DNA from: Verrucomicrobiota bacterium
Lineage (GTDB): Bacteria > Verrucomicrobiota > Verrucomicrobiae > Limisphaerales > UBA11358
Assembly: GCA_014860005.1 (NCBI GenBank)
Contig: JACZKP010000092.1
Coordinates: 1-64,000, forward strand
DNA length: 64,000 bases
Direction: 5' to 3'
Shown: one piece after another, positions 36,502 through 45,994 of the stretch
Position numbering within the stretch: position 1 is the stretch's first letter
Layout: every line of letters begins with the position of its first letter
Notes under the pieces: model-generated
The model's input: the letters and a program-made list of their open reading frames with translations, nothing else
Database searches by the model: none
Told to the model about the DNA's origin: nothing
Translations under genes and position numbers: made by a program

Positions 36502-37530
36502 TTACACCGGACCGGAATCCGGTTTGTGTGATTTTGCGTATTCACACAACGCCCGCAGATTTTCCGGTGGTGTGTCACGTGGCACTTCGCAGCCGGCGCC
36601 CACGATGTAGCGTGCGCCGGCTTGACGATGACATTCGGCGATGGCGTTGGTCACGATGTCAGGATTGCCGTTGCGCAGTACTGTCACCGGATTCACGTTG
36701 CCCAACAGGACCTGGTTTGCGCCCATTGCGCGGCGCGCGTCCGCGAGTGGTGACAGCGAATCAAGGTCCACGATGTGGCAACCGAGCCGGCCCATGCCGC
36801 CCAGAAGTCGCCGGGTGTTGCCGCAGATGTGCAAGCGCGTCCGGCCGCCGCAGGCGTGAATGCCTTCCACCAGCTTCTTCTCATACGGCAGCACGAACTC
36901 CTCATAAATCTGCGGACCAACGAGGGAAGCCGCTGCGTCGCCGATGCCAATGAGATCCGCCCCCGCCTTGACCTGCTCGCGCGCAAAGCGCAGTTCCAGC
37001 TCGACGACGAATTCAAACAAGTCGCGCACGAACGCCGGGTCATCGAAGAAATCCGTCATCACGGTGTTGATGCCGCGCAAGTCCGCCGCCTCGGCAATCG
37101 GGCCTTCAACCCAGCCTTCGATGATTTTCTCCTGACCGAGCTTCTCCTTGAAAAGCGTCAGGGCTTTTATGCCGTTGGTCATGCGCCCGCCGCCAAGCGG
37201 ATCCGGGATCTTAAGCGTGGCGAGGGTGGATTTATCCGCGAGCAAAGCTTCATCCTCGACGATGGCCACGGGCTGGTGGTCGAAGTATTCCACCTTTGCG
37301 CCGCAATCCGCCGCTTCGCGCGCGGGATCCGACATGGTGTTGACGTAATCAAAGCCATACTTTTCCGCCGTGCGAATCTGTCCCTCGACGAGCACGCGGT
37401 AGTCGGTGCAGTAGTCGCGATATGTCGCGCCGATCTGGCCGCAGGCGAACATCATGGTGATGGGCATCAGCGGCAAGTGGTCCACCGGCTGTCCGGCGAG
37501 ATGGGCCAGAATTCTTTCGCGACTGGTCAT
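36502..37530 (-). CDS. Uroporphyrinogen-decarboxylase-like corrinoid methyltransferase
   Basis: 342 residues. It has the family N-terminus MTSRERILAHLAGQPVDHLP. The zinc-type ligands of MtaA/MtbA methyltransferases are visible as His234 and Cys236 (LHICGN) and Cys314 (GAGCEVPRDTPPEN). True HemE lacks this HxC...C arrangement, so this is a methyltransferase relative and not heme enzyme HemE. It probably moves a methyl group to or from a corrinoid protein. The corrinoid protein and homocysteine methyltransferase genes lie just upstream on the same strand, with a repeat element between. Confidence 0.85.
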   Translation of the reverse strand: MTSRERILAHLAGQPVDHLPLMPITMMFACGQIGATYRDYCTDYRVLVEGQIRTAEKYGFDYVNTMSDPAREAADCGAKVEYFDHQPVAIVEDEALLADKSTLATLKIPDPLGGGRMTNGIKALTLFKEKLGQEKIIEGWVEGPIAEAADLRGINTVMTDFFDDPAFVRDLFEFVVELELRFAREQVKAGADLIGIGDAAASLVGPQIYEEFVLPYEKKLVEGIHACGGRTRLHICGNTRRLLGGMGRLGCHIVDLDSLSPLADARRAMGANQVLLGNVNPVTVLRNGNPDIVTNAIAECHRQAGARYIVGAGCEVPRDTPPENLRALCEYAKSHKPDSGPV

Positions 37531-37605
37531 AGCTAAGGATTGGGTTTTGATGCAAAACTGAAATGCTTTCGAAGGTGTAAGAATTGGCTCGTATGGTTTT
37601 CGACA

Positions 37606-37983
37606 CCATTCCCCCTCACCATTACCCTCTTCCCAAGGGAGAGGAAACAGCGATTGGTCGTCCTAAGATCAACTGAAACTCTGCCCGTTACTGCCAACTC
37701 GCAACACCCGGAAAGCCTGCGGACGATTCTCCCTCTCCCAGCGGGAGAGGGCCGGGGTGAGGGAGAAAGCGTTCTCCTCTCTCCACGTTCCTCAAGGCGG
37801 ACACAGTGCTTTACCCTGTGGTTCTCCCTCACCCTTAATCCCTCTCCCGCTGGGAGAGGGAGACAGCAATCGTCGTTTGCTTGGTTTGCGGAAATCCACT
37901 CTGCCGCTGCCGACTCACGACACTCGAAAAGCCGGCGGATGATCCTCCCTCCCCCAGCGGGAGAGGGCCGGGGTGAGGGAGAA
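37606..37983. repeat. Two tandem units of the GGGAGAGGG composite repeat
   Basis: Two successive left/right end pairs with the same internal spacer (including TTTGCGGAAATCCACTCTG) as the array at 45995-47247. The first left end is degenerate (CTCTTCCCAAGGGAGAGG); the others are near consensus. The element fills the ~560-bp gap between 37530 and 38092, and I see no gene there. Confidence 0.85.
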
Positions 37984-38091
37984 GCACACAAACAAACTTC
38001 GCCCCTGCTCTGAGCACCTCTCGATTCGCTGAAATCATTCATCGTCGTCATCAAATCACACTTCAAGCATCGCGAGGAAGGGCTGACAAAC

Positions 38092-38976
38092 TCAAGCAAC
38101 CAACCCACCCCGAACCACACGCACCACGGCGCGAATGAATTCTGGATTCGTGCCACAGCAACCACCGATGAAACTCGCCCCAAGCTCGACGAGTTCCGGC
38201 ACGTGACTGGCAAACTCCGTCGGTGTAGCCTGATAGACGGCGCGGCCTTCCACCAGCGTTGGCAAACCTGCATTCGCCTTGATCCAGATGGGCCGATCCG
38301 TGGCGGCGCGCAACCGTTTACAAATTGCTGCGAACCCGGCGATGCCTTGGCCGCAGTTGGCGCCGATGACGTCCGCACCTGCGTTGACGAAGGCTTCCGC
38401 CGCCTGCTCCGGCGTGCTGCCCATCATCGTGCGATCCTTGAGCTTGCCGGAATCAAACACCGCGCTCGCGACCACCGGCAGGCCAGTTTGGCGCGCGGCG
38501 GTGATTGCGATCCGGCCTTCCTCCAAATCGGAAATGGTTTCGATTACCAACGCATCAGCACCGGCCTGCGCCAGGGCGTGGGCCTGTTCCGCGAATGCCG
38601 CGCCTAATTCCTCCTCCGTGACGTCGCCGCTCATCAACAGTTTACCGCTGGGGCCGATGGAGGCGAACACCTGCGCATGGCTGCCGGCGGCTTCGCGCGA
38701 AATCTCCACCCCGCGCCGGTTGATTTCTTCGACTTGATTCGCCAAACCGTTTTCCGCCAGGCGCACGCGATTCGCGCCGAAAGTGTTCGTGAGAATGATC
38801 TGGCTGCCCGCGTCCACGTACGCGCGGGCAACTTCGGCGACCCGTTCCGGGTGGGTGAGATTCCAGGCATCGGGGAATTCGCCCACCGGCAGTCCGCGCG
38901 CCTGCAATTCCGTGCCCCAGGCGCCGTCCGTCACCACCGGGCCGCGGGCAATGAGTTGTTCAATGAACTGATGCAT
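38092..38976 (-). CDS. Homocysteine S-methyltransferase domain protein
   Basis: 294 residues. TDGAWGTELQARGL is the typical N-terminus. The zinc-binding cysteines are in GANCGQGI and in the GGCCGTNPEFI near the C-terminus. The length matches the stand-alone N-terminal module of MetH, or MmuM/BHMT-type enzymes, and there is no folate or B12 domain attached. With the corrinoid protein 27 bp upstream on the same strand, it looks like one half of a split methionine synthase that takes methyl from the separate corrinoid protein to homocysteine. Confidence 0.9.
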   Translation of the reverse strand: MHQFIEQLIARGPVVTDGAWGTELQARGLPVGEFPDAWNLTHPERVAEVARAYVDAGSQIILTNTFGANRVRLAENGLANQVEEINRRGVEISREAAGSHAQVFASIGPSGKLLMSGDVTEEELGAAFAEQAHALAQAGADALVIETISDLEEGRIAITAARQTGLPVVASAVFDSGKLKDRTMMGSTPEQAAEAFVNAGADVIGANCGQGIAGFAAICKRLRAATDRPIWIKANAGLPTLVEGRAVYQATPTEFASHVPELVELGASFIGGCCGTNPEFIRAVVRVVRGGLVA

Positions 38977-39003
38977 GGCCGTGGTGCGGATTGCCGCGAC
39001 GGA

Positions 39004-39648
39004 TTACTTGGCGACCAATCCCAAGGCTTGTTTGGCGACACCCACCGCGCCGACGGCGTTTTCGCTGTAACCGTCCGCGCCGATGTCGGTGGCGTACTTT
39101 TGCGTGATCGGCGCGCCGCCCACGAGCACCTTGACCTTGTCGCGCACGCCCGCCTGCGTGAGCGCATCAATGGTGCTCTTCATTGCGGGCATCGTGGTGG
39201 TGAGCAGCGCGGACATGGCAACGATGTGCGCACCCTTCTCGGTCACGGCGGCGATGAATTTCTCCGGAGGAACATTCACACCCAAGTCAATGACCTCGAA
39301 GCCGCCGCCTTCAAACATGGCCGCGACCAGGTTTTTGCCAATGTCGTGGAGATCGCCTTTGACTGTACCCACGGCGACGGTGGCAAGCGGCTTGGCGCCG
39401 CGCGCGGCCAGCAATGGGCGCACAAGCTCCAACGCCGCTTTCATGGCACGGGCGGAGATCAGCAATTCCGGCACGAAATACTCGTTGGTCTCAAACCGCC
39501 GCCCCACCTCATTCATGGCGGGGATCATGTATTCATCCACCAGTTGGACCGGGTCCGCGCCTTCCTGGAGGGCTTGTTCGGTGAAGGTGTGTGCGATTTT
39601 TGCGTCCCCGTTGAGGATCGCCTCGTAGAGCGGTTTCAGGTCAGCCAT
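39004..39648 (-). CDS. Corrinoid (B12-binding) protein, MtaC/MtbC type
   Basis: 214 residues. The N-terminal helical cap (residues 1-88) is followed by the B12-binding Rossmann domain with the lower-ligand motif D99-x-H101-x-x-G104 (VKGDLHDIGKN). SALLTTTMP and VLVGGAPITQKYA provide the usual SxL and GG positions. The methyl carrier shuttles between a methyl-donor enzyme and a methyl acceptor. Neighbours are a homocysteine methyltransferase and, further on, a UroD-like methyltransferase; a RACo reactivator lies at 26.4 kb. Confidence 0.93.
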   Translation of the reverse strand: MADLKPLYEAILNGDAKIAHTFTEQALQEGADPVQLVDEYMIPAMNEVGRRFETNEYFVPELLISARAMKAALELVRPLLAARGAKPLATVAVGTVKGDLHDIGKNLVAAMFEGGGFEVIDLGVNVPPEKFIAAVTEKGAHIVAMSALLTTTMPAMKSTIDALTQAGVRDKVKVLVGGAPITQKYATDIGADGYSENAVGAVGVAKQALGLVAK

Positions 39649-39774
39649 AAGAATTTCCCAATGTTTAGTGAGCCTAGCCCGCGACCGTGGCGACGGCGTT
39701 GACCGGGGTCAATGCCGGCCTCCCAGCCGCAGACCATTTACGCGCGCTGATTCTCCGGGCAAACCGCCGTCAGT

Positions 39775-41130
39775 TCAAGCCGGGAATCGGTACGGCGCTC
39801 GATAATTGTAACGCAGCAGTTTGTTCGCCGCGGGATGATTGGTGACCTTCTCCGTCGTCGCGTCCCACTCCAGCAACGACCGCGTCTTGAGTGCGATATT
39901 GGCGAGCAGCGTCGTCGTGGTGCTGCGATGGCCCGTTTCGGCGTCCGCGTTGCACAACTGCCGGCTCTTGACACAATCGAGAAAATTGCGCGCGTGCGGT
40001 GCGGTGGTGTCGCCGCTGCCGGTCACTTGTTTGGGTTCGATCATCGGCTTTTCGCCGACGCGCCAGCCGCGTTCGAGCTTGCGGTCGGTCGGCATGCGCA
40101 CGGGAAAAGCGTTGGGCGTGATGGCGTCGGGCACGACTTCAAAACCGGTGGTGGTGCCGAACAACGTTCCTTTCGTGCCGCGAAATTCCAATTCGCAGCG
40201 TCGTACGGACGAAGCCGGTGCGGTGGTGGCGTTGAACTGCGAGAACGTCACAAGCGTGCCGCCGGGGTATTCCCAGGTGACTTCGAGCGTGTCCGGAATC
40301 TCGCGGTTGTCGTCAATGTCCGCGACCCGTCCGCCCAACGCGGTCACGGCCGTGGGCGCGTCGTGGCCCAGCGCCCATTGAATGCAATCGAGATAATGCA
40401 CCCCCATGTTCGTGACCTGACCGCCGGAGAAATCGTAGAACCAGCGGAAGCGGTAGAGGCTGCGACTCTGGTTGTAGCGCTGTTTTGGCGCGGGGCCAAC
40501 CCACGCTTCCCAATCCAGCTCAGCGGGCGGCTCGCTGTCCGGCGGATTGCCAATGCCTTTCGGCCATTCATTCTGGATGTGAAAGCAACGGGCCACCGTG
40601 ACCTTGCCGATGCCGCCGCCGCGGATGAACTCCGCCATCTCGCGATACATGTCGGACGATCGCCGTTGCGTGCCCACCTGACAGACGCGTTTGTGCCGCT
40701 TCACGGCTTCCACCATCGCGCGCCCCTCGGCCACGCACAGGGATAGCGGTTTCTCGACATACACGTCCTTACCCGCTTCGCAGGCGTGAATGGTCTGTAG
40801 CGCGTGCCAGTGATCCGGGGTGTTGATGACCACCGCGTCCAGGTCTTTCATTTCGAGCAACCGCCGGTAGTCCTTGAACGGTTTGGGATTCGTGCCGATT
40901 TTCTTCGCGGCAAAATCCACGTAAGGCTGGTAGATGTCGCAAACCGCCACGACTTCGGCGTCCGGCTGCTTGAGAAAGGCGTCGAGCACCTGATCGCCGC
41001 GATTGCCTAGGCCGATGAAGCCGAGGCGCACGCGCTCATTGGCGCCCAGCACGCGAAACTGCGACAGCGCCGCTGCCGTGCTGATCGCACCGATGGTTTT
41101 GGTGAATTCCCTGCGAGTGATTGATTTCAT
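39775..41130 (-). CDS. Gfo/Idh/MocA oxidoreductase with Tat signal
   Basis: 451 residues beginning [20 protein letters not shown], a twin-arginine-type leader, then [15 protein letters not shown] (nucleotide loop) and [16 protein letters not shown]. This large subfamily with Tat leaders is abundant in PVC bacteria and probably acts in the periplasm with a pre-bound cofactor on glycan sugars. It is upstream of the corrinoid protein on the same strand, with a 126-bp gap, so co-transcription is possible but function need not be shared. Confidence 0.92.
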   Translation of the reverse strand: MKSITRREFTKTIGAISTAAALSQFRVLGANERVRLGFIGLGNRGDQVLDAFLKQPDAEVVAVCDIYQPYVDFAAKKIGTNPKPFKDYRRLLEMKDLDAVVINTPDHWHALQTIHACEAGKDVYVEKPLSLCVAEGRAMVEAVKRHKRVCQVGTQRRSSDMYREMAEFIRGGGIGKVTVARCFHIQNEWPKGIGNPPDSEPPAELDWEAWVGPAPKQRYNQSRSLYRFRWFYDFSGGQVTNMGVHYLDCIQWALGHDAPTAVTALGGRVADIDDNREIPDTLEVTWEYPGGTLVTFSQFNATTAPASSVRRCELEFRGTKGTLFGTTTGFEVVPDAITPNAFPVRMPTDRKLERGWRVGEKPMIEPKQVTGSGDTTAPHARNFLDCVKSRQLCNADAETGHRSTTTTLLANIALKTRSLLEWDATTEKVTNHPAANKLLRYNYRAPYRFPA

Positions 41131-41302
41131 AATTCGTGTTCTCGTTTTGGTTTTCGGTTTTCAGCTCGGATCGGGTGTTCCTTGCGTCCTCTGCGAATTC
41201 CTTCGCGTCCTTCGCGCCAGAATCAAAACGCAGGGAACGACAAGCTCCACGCAAGAATCCCAGACGGCCTCGTCCGCGCAATCCTTCCCTGGCGCAGAAG
41301 CT

Positions 41303-41324
41303 CGCGGACTCAGCGGTCCGTGCT
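41303..41324. repeat. CGCGGAC/GTCCGTG hairpin
   Basis: A copy of the 30619/31197 element with one mismatch in the arm, followed by CTCC. It lies in the 261-bp spacer between the Gfo/Idh gene and the nitroreductase gene, where I see no other feature. Confidence 0.6.
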
Positions 41325-41391
41325 CCGAATGGCCATTCGACTTCTTCGTCTCACGCGAAGATTCTGCCGGATTGCTGGTTCAAGGACAACC

Positions 41392-41976
41392 TCAACCGCC
41401 CGCGAAGGAAACAGAATCCCCGTCAGGCGTGCGATTCGTGGATGCCGTCGCCGTCGTGGAGGAAAACTCCCGCACCAGCTCGCGAAGCTCGCGGCGCGGA
41501 AGGCGCGGGGGAGTTTCCGCCGGCCAGCCAATGGGCAAAATGGCCACGGGCCGCAGACCGGCGCGCAGACCGAGGAAGTCCGCGACACGCGGTTCCTCAA
41601 ACGCACCAATCCAGCAAGTGGCCAGTCCCAGTGCGGTTGCGGCCAGTTGCGCGTAGGCCGTGGCGATGGTGGCGTCCTGGATACAAAACAATTGTTCACC
41701 CGCAGCGCCATACTTCGCGCCCGAGCGCGCCGGGTCCGCACAGAACACCAATACCACCGGGGCCTGCGCGATGAACGCCTGATTGAACGTATGTCCTGCG
41801 AGCGCGGAAATCTGTCCGTGGTCGCGCAACAGCACGATCTCGTAACCCTGCACGTTGCCGGCGGAAGGCGACTGGTTTGCCGCCGCGAGAATGGCTTCCA
41901 ATTGCTCTGGTTCGATGTTCTTGTCCTGATAAGCCCGCACCGACTGCCGGGCGTAAATCGCTTCCAACACATTCAT
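41392..41976 (-). CDS. Nitroreductase family protein
   Basis: 194 residues. It starts MNVLEAIYARQSVRAYQDK, the typical FMN-contact N-terminus with RxSxRxY, then PSAGNVQGYEIV and GLATCWIGAF. It is a dimeric FMN flavoenzyme that reduces nitro compounds, quinones or enones with NAD(P)H. The last ~20 residues (Ser/Thr rich) are beyond the usual end of the family. It is divergent from the symporter at 42097. Confidence 0.92.
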   Translation of the reverse strand: MNVLEAIYARQSVRAYQDKNIEPEQLEAILAAANQSPSAGNVQGYEIVLLRDHGQISALAGHTFNQAFIAQAPVVLVFCADPARSGAKYGAAGEQLFCIQDATIATAYAQLAATALGLATCWIGAFEEPRVADFLGLRAGLRPVAILPIGWPAETPPRLPRRELRELVREFSSTTATASTNRTPDGDSVSFAGG

Positions 41977-42096
41977 AAGCCCCTCAATGTGGGGCGGACG
42001 CGGTGGTCGGGAGGTTGATGCAGGTCAAGTCTTCGGGAAATCCGTTGACGCAAACTGCGCGCGTGGTTGTCCGGCGTCAGTGACTCCTGTTCAAAC

Positions 42097-43971
42097 ATGA
42101 AACTTTCGCTCCTTGATCAGACCATCGTCGTGCTCTACCTCGCGCTCATCATGGGCATTGGCTTCGCCATGAAGCGGCGCGCGGCACGCGGCATGACGGC
42201 ATATTTCCTGGGGGGCCGTCAACTGCCGTGGTGGGCGCTCGCAATGAGCGGGTCGTCCTCCTACTTCGATATCACCGGCACGATGTGGATTGTGTCGTTG
42301 TTCATTCTGCTTGGGCTGAAGGGCATGTGGGTCCACTGGCTCTGGGGTTTTCCGCTCACGGCGTTCTATCTGGCTTACATGGGCAAATGGATTCGCCGTA
42401 GCGGCGTGCTCACGGGTGCGGAGTGGATGTACACGCGGTTCGGGAACGGACGGGCAGGGGACCTGGCGCGGCTGGCTTACACCATCTTCGCAATTCTCAC
42501 CATCGCGGCGTTACTTGGGTACGGCGCCATTGGCATGGGGAAATTCGGCGCGGTGTTCCTGCCATTCGAACCGTTTACGTGCGCGGTGCTGATCCTGGCC
42601 TTCACCGGACTTTACGTCGTGGTGGGTGGCTTTCACGGGATCGTGCGGGTGGAAATCGTGCAAACCATCGTGCTGAGCGCGGGGGCCATCACATTCGCGG
42701 TTATAGGCTGGCAACATTTCGATGCGGCGGCGTTTGCCGCAAAAGTGCCGGACGGATGGCATTCCATCGCGCCCGCCATGCGCCCGGCGGAACTTCAAGG
42801 GGTGGTCTCAGGTGGAACTGATTTTTCCCTCTTTGGCGCGTTGATCGCAGTCTGGTTGGCGAAGGGATTTCTGCTGTGCCTCAGCGGCCCCGAGCAACTT
42901 TACGACTTCCAGCGCTTCCTTGCGGCGCGCGATGCGCGCGATGCGTCGAAGCTCGGCGCGTTGTGGGGCGCGATTCATACGGTGCGCTGGCCGTTCGCGA
43001 TGGCGATTGCCGTGATGGCCATCATGGGTATCGGCGATCCCGCGCTCGACAAGCTGCTCAAGGAAGACCCGGAGCGCGCGTTGCCGTTGATCATCGGCAC
43101 GCAACTGCCGCCCGGGCTGGTGGGCTTCATGCTGGCGGCGCTGCTGTCCGGTTTTCTCGCCACGTTCAGTTCCACGGTGAACGGCGGCGCGGCCTATCTC
43201 GTGAAGGATATTTACCAGCGTTACGTGAATCCCAACGCCAGCCAGCACCGGTTGGTCTATGCGAGTTATATCGCGTCGGCGCTGCTTATCGTGACCGGTG
43301 TGGTGATTGCGCGGTTCGGCACGTCCATCAACACGGCGTTCATGTGGATTTTCGGCACGCTGGCCGCGGGGATCCTGCCGCCCAACGTGCTGCGCTGGTA
43401 CTGGTGGCGGTTGAACGGCTGGGGCTACGCGGCGGGTATTTTCGGTGGCATGGCGCTGTCGCTTGGCCAGGTGATGGGCGACCAGTTCATCTGGCGCACA
43501 CCCTTGCCACTGTACGTTGGCTTCCCCGTCATTGCGCTGGCGTCAACCTTCATCAGCATCGTTGTCGCGCTGGTGACGAAGCCAACTGATGAACCCACGC
43601 TCGCCCGCTTTTACGAATCTGTGCAACCGGCGGGCGCCTGGGGTGCGGTGAAACGAATCGTGCTCGCGGGAAATCCCGCGTTTCGCCGCGAAGCCCCGTT
43701 TTCGCGCGATGCGCTCAATACGTTGTTGTCGTTGGTGGCGATCTGCGCGTTGTATGTCGGCACGCTCTATTTGATCCTGCACCGTTATGGCGTGGCTTTC
43801 GCGTGCTTCGGGACGACGGTGATGCTGTGTGGCGTGCTGTTTTACACTTGGTATCGTCATTTGCCTCCGCCCGGAACGGAGGGAGACGAAACCTCGGATG
43901 AAACCAAACCACGCACGATACCGGTTGCCCCTGAATCCACTTCAGGGTCTGGATCAACCGCACACCCATAG
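42097..43971 (+). CDS. Sodium:solute symporter (SSS family), long form
   Basis: 624 residues from the ATG at 42097; the earlier TTG at 42067 is not needed. There are about 13-15 membrane segments, with YFLGGRQLPWWALAMSGSSS near the start, VVGGFHGIVRVEIVQT and LSGFLATFSSTVNGGAAYLV as SSS core motifs. The C-terminus carries two extra helices and a Pro/Thr-rich tail. The transported substrate is unknown. The convergent amidohydrolase and BMC shell genes follow, so it could feed that pathway. Confidence 0.92.
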   Translation: MKLSLLDQTIVVLYLALIMGIGFAMKRRAARGMTAYFLGGRQLPWWALAMSGSSSYFDITGTMWIVSLFILLGLKGMWVHWLWGFPLTAFYLAYMGKWIRRSGVLTGAEWMYTRFGNGRAGDLARLAYTIFAILTIAALLGYGAIGMGKFGAVFLPFEPFTCAVLILAFTGLYVVVGGFHGIVRVEIVQTIVLSAGAITFAVIGWQHFDAAAFAAKVPDGWHSIAPAMRPAELQGVVSGGTDFSLFGALIAVWLAKGFLLCLSGPEQLYDFQRFLAARDARDASKLGALWGAIHTVRWPFAMAIAVMAIMGIGDPALDKLLKEDPERALPLIIGTQLPPGLVGFMLAALLSGFLATFSSTVNGGAAYLVKDIYQRYVNPNASQHRLVYASYIASALLIVTGVVIARFGTSINTAFMWIFGTLAAGILPPNVLRWYWWRLNGWGYAAGIFGGMALSLGQVMGDQFIWRTPLPLYVGFPVIALASTFISIVVALVTKPTDEPTLARFYESVQPAGAWGAVKRIVLAGNPAFRREAPFSRDALNTLLSLVAICALYVGTLYLILHRYGVAFACFGTTVMLCGVLFYTWYRHLPPPGTEGDETSDETKPRTIPVAPESTSGSGSTAHP

Positions 43972-44044
43972 CTGGGTAAGAGCCTGAGCCTTCTTCCGGC
44001 AGTGAAGTTGGCTCTGGGCGATGCCAAATGGGGTCAGTTACAGT

Positions 44045-45328
44045 TCAGCGCGCCGACCCGTCACCTGACTGCAAATTGAAAAACCGGATCGCATTTTCGC
44101 GCAGGAGTTTTTTCGCCAGGCGTTTGGCATCGTCGCGGCGGAAATAGCCGGACGCCACCTTTTCTTCCAGAACTTCACCGATCAATCGTCGCGCCCATTG
44201 CATTGCGCCGTAGGTTTCTTCCACGTGCCAGTTGTCGCCGCCGATCATCAGGCGGGATTCGTCGGGCAGCACTTCGATGGCTTCGTGCAGCGCCAGTTTG
44301 AAATGCGAAGGACTGAGGAGCAGCGACCAGGTAAGGTCGAGCCAGAGGTTGCGATACACAAAGGCCAACCCCAGCAGGTCGCGGCTCCAAGGATACGCCA
44401 GGTGCATGAGGAGAAATCGAGTTTGCGGATGACGCTCAAACAATCCGGCCGCCTTGAGGGGATGCGAACCACGAATGAGTGCCGTGCCCAGATGCATCTG
44501 CACCGGCACGTTGCGTTCGCCCGCCAGTTGGCAGAAGCGGTCCACGATCAGATCGCTGAAGGCTTTCTTCTCGGCAGGTGACGGGGAGGGCTTGCCCCAC
44601 GCGCGGCGGGCGAGCTTTTCGTCCGGTTCATCAAACGCCACGTCGCGATCGTAGGCCAGCGCGTTCTTCAACGCGACTTGATGCCGCGCGGCAAGTCCGT
44701 CCACGACTTGCTCCAGTCCGGCGAGATAGGCGGCAAAGGAATCTGGCCGCACGCCGCAACGGCGCATGAGTGCGTGGCCGCGATTGCCGTTGTGGTCGCA
44801 CGCCTCCGGATGCCAGCCGCACGCGAAGGCGTTGATGCGCATGACGGAGCGGTAGTTATTCCCCAGGGCGCGTGGAGCGTCGAGCAGTGGATCGTTGTAG
44901 GAGTCGGTGATTACGCGTTCGATGCTGGCGCGGCGCAACACCGCCTGGCACCAGTCCGCACGGCGATGATGTTTCCGCACGGCGGCGTCCAGGGTCCGCC
45001 AGTTCTTGCGGGTGATGGCGGGTTTGCCGTCGCCGTAGAGTTCCGTGACCGCGCCCACGAGGTTGCGCACGAACATGGACGCCCCGCTGTGTTCCAGGAA
45101 CGGCGCGAGCGCTTCCCAGGTGGTCGGGCCGGCATCGGCCAGCATGGGATCGCCCGCGCGAGTTTCGGAGGGCAGCGGATAAGGCCGCGCCTGGGTCCAG
45201 CCCGCGTAACTCTGGCGGAACAACTGGAGCAAATTGACGTCGCGGTTCAGCAGCACTTCCGGCATGTGATGCTCGTGAACATCCACGATGCCAATGCGGT
45301 TGATGAATTGGCGCAGAGAGTTTTTCAT
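44045..45328 (-). CDS. Amidohydrolase-family (amidohydrolase 2) protein
   Basis: 427 residues from the ATG at 45328 (MKNSLRQFINRIGIVDVHEH); the longer frame starts within the upstream spacer. The metal-binding HxH is in VDVHEHHMP, a later His in VQMHLGTALIRGSHP, His in RFLLMHLAYPW and the conserved Asp in MIGGDNWHVEE. The family includes uronate isomerase-like and decarboxylase-like enzymes. It lies 43 bp downstream of the microcompartment shell gene on the same strand, so its substrate may belong to the compartment pathway. Confidence 0.85.
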   Translation of the reverse strand: MKNSLRQFINRIGIVDVHEHHMPEVLLNRDVNLLQLFRQSYAGWTQARPYPLPSETRAGDPMLADAGPTTWEALAPFLEHSGASMFVRNLVGAVTELYGDGKPAITRKNWRTLDAAVRKHHRRADWCQAVLRRASIERVITDSYNDPLLDAPRALGNNYRSVMRINAFACGWHPEACDHNGNRGHALMRRCGVRPDSFAAYLAGLEQVVDGLAARHQVALKNALAYDRDVAFDEPDEKLARRAWGKPSPSPAEKKAFSDLIVDRFCQLAGERNVPVQMHLGTALIRGSHPLKAAGLFERHPQTRFLLMHLAYPWSRDLLGLAFVYRNLWLDLTWSLLLSPSHFKLALHEAIEVLPDESRLMIGGDNWHVEETYGAMQWARRLIGEVLEEKVASGYFRRDDAKRLAKKLLRENAIRFFNLQSGDGSAR

Positions 45329-45371
45329 GCCATGCGTAACATGCGTAAGTCGCCTGTCGGGCCAGCGGGGT

Positions 45372-45923
45372 TCAAACCACTTCGCGATACACATCCGGAT
45401 GTGGACGCGAGATCACGACCGCATTCACCAGCACACCGGCTTCCGCGATGACGTTGCGTCCCGCAGCCACGGCGGTCTGCACGGAAGCGACATCGCCGGT
45501 CATCGTGCAAAACGCTTTGCCACCCAGGGCCATCGCAAGGCGGATTTCCAGCAATTGCACCGCGGCGGCTTTGACTGCCGCGTCAGCGGCCTGGATCAGC
45601 GTGGCGACGTTGAACGATTCAAGAATGCCGAGCGCGCCGTTGGGTTCCATCGGTTGGGTGCGGCCCAAGGCAACGAACACGTCGGGATGCACGTTGGCGA
45701 TGGTGAAACTGTCAATGAGACAACCGTTCGCTGCCTCATCGCCAGCCTGCACGGCGGACTCCACCGCGGCGGTTTCGCCGCCGATGAGCACCATGTATTT
45801 GCCGGAGCAAATCGAGCGCGAAAGCAGCAGGCGCACGTTGCCGGCCTTGAGCATGGTGTCGGCGACCAGGAAACCAGACGCGATGCTTGAGAGTTCAATC
45901 AGACCGATGGATTTTTCTGGCAT
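45372..45923 (-). CDS. BMC-T microcompartment shell protein, PduT-like
   Basis: 183 residues made of two tandem BMC domains (KSIGLIELSSIASGFLVADT and GALGILESFNVATLIQAAD). Such proteins form pseudohexameric trimers tiling a microcompartment shell. Cys39 in SRSICSGKYM matches the position of the Cys that holds a [4Fe-4S] cluster in the central pore of PduT. This suggests electron transfer across a shell. The partner PduS-like protein is encoded at 50101-51414. No BMC-H or BMC-P shell gene is visible in this window. Confidence 0.9.
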   Translation of the reverse strand: MPEKSIGLIELSSIASGFLVADTMLKAGNVRLLLSRSICSGKYMVLIGGETAAVESAVQAGDEAANGCLIDSFTIANVHPDVFVALGRTQPMEPNGALGILESFNVATLIQAADAAVKAAAVQLLEIRLAMALGGKAFCTMTGDVASVQTAVAAGRNVIAEAGVLVNAVVISRPHPDVYREVV

Positions 45924-45994
45924 AGGTCAATTGGCCTGGGTGATCCAGACGTTTGGTTGGGTGAGCGAATTCGTCGGCTTGTTTGAGGTCGCAG

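Noticed and set aside
36502..37530. Heme enzyme HemE (uroporphyrinogen decarboxylase)
   Set aside because: The HxC...C metal site and the corrinoid gene neighbours indicate a methyltransferase relative; the same applies to 55190-56446.
37533..38378. Minus-strand frame between the UroD-like and homocysteine methyltransferase genes
   Set aside because: It runs through the composite repeat and out of frame into the methyltransferase gene.
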